A DNA stretch of 10,042 bases from an uncultured Massilia sp. Its GTDB lineage: Bacteria > Pseudomonadota > Gammaproteobacteria > Burkholderiales > Burkholderiaceae. The stretch spans positions 1-10,042 of the forward strand of contig CAMPHU010000170.1 in the NCBI GenBank assembly GCA_946886065.1, in the 5' to 3' direction. The notes under the pieces were generated by a model. That model had not been told where the DNA came from, searched no databases, and saw nothing but the letters and a program-made list of their open reading frames with translations. Both the position numbers and the translations under genes were made by a program. Below are positions 6,471 through 10,042 of the stretch, one piece after another. Within the stretch, counting starts at the first letter, position 1; each line of letters opens with the position of its first letter.

Positions 6471-7181
6471 TCAGGCCGCCTTTTTCGCCTGGTACTGGGC
6501 GTAGCCGCGCGCACGCAGTTCGCAGGCCGGGCAGGCGCCGCAGCCGTGGCCCCAGTCGTGCGCGGCGCCGCGCTCGCCCAGGTAGCAGGTGTGGGTCTCG
6601 AAGCGGACCAGGTCGACCAGGGCCTCTCCGCCTTCCTGCTCGGCCAGCTCCCAGGTCTGGGCCTTGTCGATCCACATCAGCGGCGTCTCGACCTTCAGGC
6701 GCGTGGCCATGCCCAGGTTCAGGGCCACCTGCAGCGCCTTCATGGTGTCGTCGCGGCAGTCCGGGTAGCCCGAGAAATCGGTCTCGCACATGCCGCCCAC
6801 CAGCACGTTCAGGCCGCGGCGGTAGGCGACCGTGGCGGCCACCGTCATGAACAGCAGGTTGCGGCCCGGCACAAACGTGTTCGGCAAGCCGTTTTCCTGC
6901 ATCGCGATCGCCACGTTGCTGGTGAGCGCGGTATCCGAAATCTTCGCGATCAGCGACAGGTCGATCATGTGGTCTTCGCCCAGGCGCGCATCCCATTCCG
7001 GATCCAGCGCGCGCATCTTCGCCAGCAGGGGCGGGCGCACCTCCAGCTCGACCGCATGGCGCTGGCCATAATCGAAGCCGATCGTTTCCACGCGAGCATA
7101 GCGTTGCAGGGCCCAGGCGAGGCAGGTGGTGGAGTCCTGGCCGCCGCTGAACAGGACGAGTGCGGTGTCTTGGGATGGCAT
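6471..7181 (-). CDS. queC: 7-cyano-7-deazaguanine synthase QueC
   Basis: QueC converts 7-carboxy-7-deazaguanine to preQ0 using ATP and ammonia, a late step on the way to queuosine in tRNA. The 236-residue product carries the N-type ATP pyrophosphatase P-loop SGGQDSTT at residues 12-19, then the family segments [19 protein letters not shown] and [15 protein letters not shown]. The C-terminal zinc site is complete: C199, then C214, C217 and C220 in HGCGACPAC. Length matches the family. The ATG at 7181 puts the P-loop where QueC proteins have it; an ATG at 7274 would add 31 unrelated residues. The ribosome-binding site is modest (AGAGA). The gene is divergent from tamA and is followed after 14 bp by a metallophosphoesterase. 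The usual partners queD and queE are not in the window. Confidence 0.97.
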   Translation of the reverse strand: MPSQDTALVLFSGGQDSTTCLAWALQRYARVETIGFDYGQRHAVELEVRPPLLAKMRALDPEWDARLGEDHMIDLSLIAKISDTALTSNVAIAMQENGLPNTFVPGRNLLFMTVAATVAYRRGLNVLVGGMCETDFSGYPDCRDDTMKALQVALNLGMATRLKVETPLMWIDKAQTWELAEQEGGEALVDLVRFETHTCYLGERGAAHDWGHGCGACPACELRARGYAQYQAKKAA

Positions 7182-7340
7182 GATCGATCTCTGGAGATGG
7201 CCCGGACGGGCGCGGAAAACCACGGATTCTGGCACAAAACCGGCGTATCGTGTGCTTCGGCAGGCGCATTGCACCGTTTAGCGTTCGCCATCAATTTTGC
7301 CAATCCATTAAGATTGCACAAGCATTCACACTGGAGAAAT
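7182..7340. promoter_or_regulatory. Divergent promoter region between queC and tamA
   Basis: This 159-bp gap separates divergent start codons and is AT-richer than its surroundings from about 7277 to 7345. For queC (minus strand), TTGGCA (7298-7303) lies 17 bases from TAAACG (7275-7280), a good -35 with a moderate -10; the leader would be about 87 bases. For tamA (plus strand), TAAGAT (7309-7314) could be a -10, but no convincing -35 precedes it. The queC leader contains a small GC hairpin near 7200-7211 (GCCCGGACGGGC). I see no preQ1 riboswitch pattern in it. Confidence 0.4.
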
Positions 7341-9191
7341 ATGTTGCCCGAAAGATCGATCATCCGCCCATGCCTGACGCCCCGCCTGGTACTCGGCGTT
7401 GGCGCTCTCTTGTTCGCCTCGGCGGCAGCGGCGCAGGGGAGCGCGCAGGGGATCGATTACACGGTACGCATCGACGCGCCGCGCCAGCTCGAGGAGCTGC
7501 TGGAGGATAACCTGGACCTGGTGCGCTGGCGCGGGAACGCGCGCGTCGACCTGGAACAGCTGCAGCGCCTGGTCAAGGAAGCGCCAGAGCAGGTCAAGAC
7601 CCTGATCGCCACCGAAGGCTATTATTCGCCCAAGGTCTCGGCCGGCCTCGACACCAGCGGCGGACGCCCCGTGGCGCGCGTGATCGTCGATCCGGGCGAG
7701 CCGGTGCTGGTGGGCGACGTCGACCTGGTGCTGCGCGGCTTCGTGCCTTTCGACAAGGGCGCGGCGCCTTTCGACGCCAATGCCCTGCGCCAGCGCTGGA
7801 GCCTGCCGGTGGGCGCGCGCTTTGTCCAGGGCGACTGGGAAGCCGCCAAGCGCGACCTGCTGCGCGAGGTGGCGCAGACCCGCTTCCCGCGCGCCCAGCT
7901 GGTCGAGACCAGCGCCACCGTCGATCCGGACGAGCGCCGCGCCCTGCTGCGCGTGGTCATCGACAGCGGTCCCGAGATGCGCTTCGGCGAGCTGCGCATC
8001 CGCGGCCTGAAGCGCTACCCCCGCAAGGTCATCACCAACCTGAACCAGATCAAGCCGGGCGACGAGTACAGCGAGGCCGCGCTGCAGGCCCTCCAGTCGC
8101 GCCTGCAGGACACCGGCTACTTCAGCAGCGTCGAAGTGAGCGCCGACATGCGCGCCGTGCTCAACGCCGAGCTGGAAGACCTCAAGGACGGCGATGAGGA
8201 TGGCGCCTCCAGTCCGCAAACCCCGGTCGGTCCCACCGTGCTGCCGGTGCTGGTGCGCGTGACCGAGAACAAGCGCAAGTTCGTCGAAGCCGGCGTCGGC
8301 TTCTCGACCGACACCGGCGCCCGCGCCCAGCTCAGCTACGACGACCTGAACGTGCTGGGCAAGCGCATGAAGAGCGACCTGCTGTACGAGCAGAAGCGCC
8401 AGACGGCGCGGGTCGATTTCTTCTGGCCCACCAAGCCCAAGGGCTATAACGACAGCGTCGGCGCCGGCATCGAGCGCAACGACGTGCGCGGCGAGATCAC
8501 CACCACGGCCACGGTCGCGGCGCGGCGCAGCTGGGGCTCGCCGCTGCTGGAACGCAGCCTGGTGCTGGAAACCCTGTTCGAGGAACGCCAGGTGGCGCCG
8601 CAGCCCAAGACCCGCACGCGCAGCCTGCCGCTCACCTACACCATCACCAAGCGCAAGCTCGACAGCCTGATCCAGCCGACCAACGGCTATGTGGTCAGCG
8701 GCCAGCTGGGCGGCGCCCCGCTGCCGATCCTGACCGACGAAAAATTCCTGCGCCTCTACCTGCGCGGCCAGTCCTTCAAGCCCATGGGCGAGAGCGGCAC
8801 CCTGGTGCTGCGCGGCGAATTCGGCGCGGTGGCGGCCAAGGAAAAGCTGGGCGTGCCTTCGGTCTTCCTGTTCCGCGCCGGCGGCGACCAGTCGGTGCGC
8901 GGCTACGGCTACCGCGAGCTGGGCGTGCGCGAGAACGGCGCCATCGTCGGCGGCAAATACCTGGCTACCGCCAGCGCCGAGTACCAGTACTGGTTCCGGC
9001 CGCCCTGGGGCGTGGCCGCGTTCTACGACATCGGCAATGCCGCCGACAAGGTGGGCGACCTCAATCCCAAGGCCGGCTATGGCGTCGGCGCGCGCTGGCG
9101 CAGCCCGGTCGGCCCGATCAACGTCGACCTCGCCTATGGCCACGCACTGCGCAAGGCGCGCCTGCACTTCTCACTCGGGTTCACGTTCTGA
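7341..9191 (+). CDS. tamA: TamA: Omp85-family outer-membrane component of the translocation and assembly module
   Basis: The 616-residue precursor starts with a signal peptide (MLPERSIIRPC, then a Leu/Val/Ala core ending ASAAAA before Q32). Three periplasmic POTRA domains follow, about residues 35-110, 115-205 and 212-315. The last opens with FGELRIRGLKRYP and carries an acidic, Pro-containing insert at about 277-299. From about 312 a 16-strand barrel of the bacterial surface-antigen type begins (VEAGVGFSTDTGAR). It holds the Omp85 loop-6 motif VRGY (V519-Y522) and ends with the aromatic outer-membrane signature LHFSLGFTF. TamA pairs with TamB in the envelope to support outer-membrane protein insertion and phospholipid transport. 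The ATG at 7341 has GGAG five bases upstream and yields a proper signal peptide; the frame is open back to 6546 only because it shadows queC. Its TGA shares one base with the tamB ATG. BamA is less likely given three POTRA domains and tamB next door. Confidence 0.95.
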   Translation: MLPERSIIRPCLTPRLVLGVGALLFASAAAAQGSAQGIDYTVRIDAPRQLEELLEDNLDLVRWRGNARVDLEQLQRLVKEAPEQVKTLIATEGYYSPKVSAGLDTSGGRPVARVIVDPGEPVLVGDVDLVLRGFVPFDKGAAPFDANALRQRWSLPVGARFVQGDWEAAKRDLLREVAQTRFPRAQLVETSATVDPDERRALLRVVIDSGPEMRFGELRIRGLKRYPRKVITNLNQIKPGDEYSEAALQALQSRLQDTGYFSSVEVSADMRAVLNAELEDLKDGDEDGASSPQTPVGPTVLPVLVRVTENKRKFVEAGVGFSTDTGARAQLSYDDLNVLGKRMKSDLLYEQKRQTARVDFFWPTKPKGYNDSVGAGIERNDVRGEITTTATVAARRSWGSPLLERSLVLETLFEERQVAPQPKTRTRSLPLTYTITKRKLDSLIQPTNGYVVSGQLGGAPLPILTDEKFLRLYLRGQSFKPMGESGTLVLRGEFGAVAAKEKLGVPSVFLFRAGGDQSVRGYGYRELGVRENGAIVGGKYLATASAEYQYWFRPPWGVAAFYDIGNAADKVGDLNPKAGYGVGARWRSPVGPINVDLAYGHALRKARLHFSLGFTF

Positions 9192-10042
9192 TGGATACCA
9201 AGGACACTTCTCCTGACCCGGCGCCGGCTCCGGTCCAAGCCGCGCGCAAGTGGCCGCGCCGGGTCGCGATCGGCTTCGTCCTCACCGGCGTGCTGGCCGG
9301 CGGCGCGCTGTGGTATCTCGGGCGCGAGACCACCCTGCAGATGATCGCCCAGCGCGTGGCCAAGGCCAGCGGCGGCAAGCTCACGCTCACCGGCGTGTCC
9401 GGCTCGCTGTACGGCGCCATGCACATCGACCGCATCGTCTGGCGCACCGACGAGCAACTGGTGATCGCCAACAAGATCGACCTGCGATGGTCGCCAAGGC
9501 AGATCGTCTCCAGCGGCGTGCTGGTCGACAGCCTGCACGCGGCCAGCCTGCGCATGGAAACGCTGAAGGAAAGCGAGGAGCGCACGCCGATGCCGGCTTC
9601 GCTCGCCCCGCCCTTCCCGATCGCCATCAACGACGCGCGCCTGGCCCAGGCGACCTTCGTGAACCAGGGTGCGGAGACCCGCATCGACAATATCCGGCTC
9701 AGGCTCAAGGGCGACAAGCAAAGCTGGGTGCTGCGCGACGCCAGCGCGTCCACGCCCTGGGGCCTGGTGGCGGCCAACGCCAGCATCGGTTCGCAGCGCC
9801 CGTTCAAGCTGGATGGCGCGGGCAGCTTTACCCAATCGGAAGCGCTAGTGGGAGCGCGGGCGGCGCAGCTCAAGCTGAAGGTCGGCGGCGATTTGAACAC
9901 CACACTGGTGGACGCCAGCGGCCAGGCCGGGCGCGCCGTCGGCGACGGCCGCCTGGAACTCTCGCCCTTTGCCGACATTCCGCTGCGCGCCGTGCGCATC
10001 AATGCGCGCAACATCGACCCGGGCTTCTTCAACCCCGCCCTG
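9191..10042 (+). CDS. tamB: TamB (translocation and assembly module, inner-membrane/periplasmic part), N-terminal 284 residues only
   Basis: The frame is open to the right edge, so only the N-terminal part of a protein usually well over 1,000 residues is seen. It has a short Pro/Ala-rich cytoplasmic start and a single signal-anchor helix (about residues 25-44, RVAIGFVLTGVLAGGALWYL). The segment SGGKLTLTGVSGSLYGAMHI that follows is typical of the AsmA-like/TamB beginning. Repeating amphipathic beta-strand sequence comes next (for example TRIDNIRLRLKGD, AAQLKLKVGGDLNTT), consistent with the long hydrophobic groove thought to carry lipids across the periplasm. The ATG overlaps the tamA TGA by one base, so the two are translationally coupled, which also supports both identifications. 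The conserved C-terminal domain (DUF490) lies outside the window. Confidence 0.93.
   Translation, partial: MDTKDTSPDPAPAPVQAARKWPRRVAIGFVLTGVLAGGALWYLGRETTLQMIAQRVAKASGGKLTLTGVSGSLYGAMHIDRIVWRTDEQLVIANKIDLRWSPRQIVSSGVLVDSLHAASLRMETLKESEERTPMPASLAPPFPIAINDARLAQATFVNQGAETRIDNIRLRLKGDKQSWVLRDASASTPWGLVAANASIGSQRPFKLDGAGSFTQSEALVGARAAQLKLKVGGDLNTTLVDASGQAGRAVGDGRLELSPFADIPLRAVRINARNIDPGFFNPAL

Noticed and set aside
6457..7269. A 518-residue version of the metallophosphoesterase extended upstream
   Set aside because: The extension runs through queC in another frame and resembles no domain; the phosphoesterase family starts with the DxH motif at the very N-terminus, matching the ATG at 6456.
7182..7275. 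preQ1 riboswitch in the queC leader
   Set aside because: The leader lacks the compact H-type pseudoknot pattern and A-rich tail of preQ1 riboswitches; only a small GC hairpin is present.
6546..7340. N-terminal extension of tamA by 265 codons
   Set aside because: This part of the frame lies opposite queC, has shadow composition, and would bury the signal peptide; GGAG just before the ATG at 7341 marks the true start.
7326..9167. A 613-codon open frame antisense to tamA
   Set aside because: The product is compositionally biased (Ala, Gln, His, Arg) and without motifs, while the plus strand encodes a complete TamA with signal peptide, VRGY motif and C-terminal Phe.
1..10042. CRISPR arrays, tRNA/rRNA genes, insertion sequences, prophage or defence islands
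   Set aside because: No regularly spaced repeats, cloverleaf or rRNA signatures, transposase or integrase motifs, or flanking inverted repeats were seen, and base composition is even across the coding regions.

Overview
This window looks like ordinary chromosomal DNA from a high-GC betaproteobacterium, most likely Oxalobacteraceae (Massilia/Telluria/Janthinobacterium-like). That placement is inferred from very GC-rich third codon positions, the protein styles (a tandem-GAF histidine kinase, a Cache-PAS-GGDEF-EAL protein) and a core tamA-tamB locus. It was not tested by database search. I see no insertion sequence, phage gene, CRISPR array, tRNA or rRNA, and no sign of recent transfer.

Left part (1-2311), all on the minus strand. 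A short proline-rich protein (2078-2311) has a good sigma-70 promoter. Below it lies an unrecognised 166-aa soluble protein (1472-1972). Below that, after a perfect 9-bp stem-loop, is a cytosolic sensor histidine kinase with two GAF domains, which runs off the left edge of the window before its ATPase domain.

Middle (2312-5705). A divergent intergenic region holds an AT-rich 12-bp palindrome. It leads rightwards into a small multi-pass membrane protein (2536-2907) that ends in a textbook intrinsic terminator. A second regulatory gap, with a different 12-bp palindrome (3030-3041), precedes an 882-aa membrane-anchored c-di-GMP protein. Its GGDEF site is degenerate (RGAEF) and its EAL site appears fully intact, so it is predicted to be a phosphodiesterase.

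Right part (5713-10042). A minus-strand pair, queC (7-cyano-7-deazaguanine synthase) then a calcineurin-like metallophosphoesterase, converges on the c-di-GMP gene with only 7 bp between stop codons. Divergent from queC, across a 159-bp promoter-bearing gap, is tamA (Omp85-family outer-membrane protein with signal peptide, POTRA domains and barrel). Its stop codon overlaps by one base the start of tamB, which runs off the right edge. TamA and TamB form an envelope-spanning complex involved in outer-membrane biogenesis and lipid transport.

Sensory/second-messenger genes occupy the left and centre, and tRNA-modification and envelope housekeeping genes the right. I did not find a convincing new multi-gene system. 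The observations most worth a second look are the two palindromes, the short proline-rich gene, the split fate of the two c-di-GMP domains, and the queC-phosphoesterase pairing.
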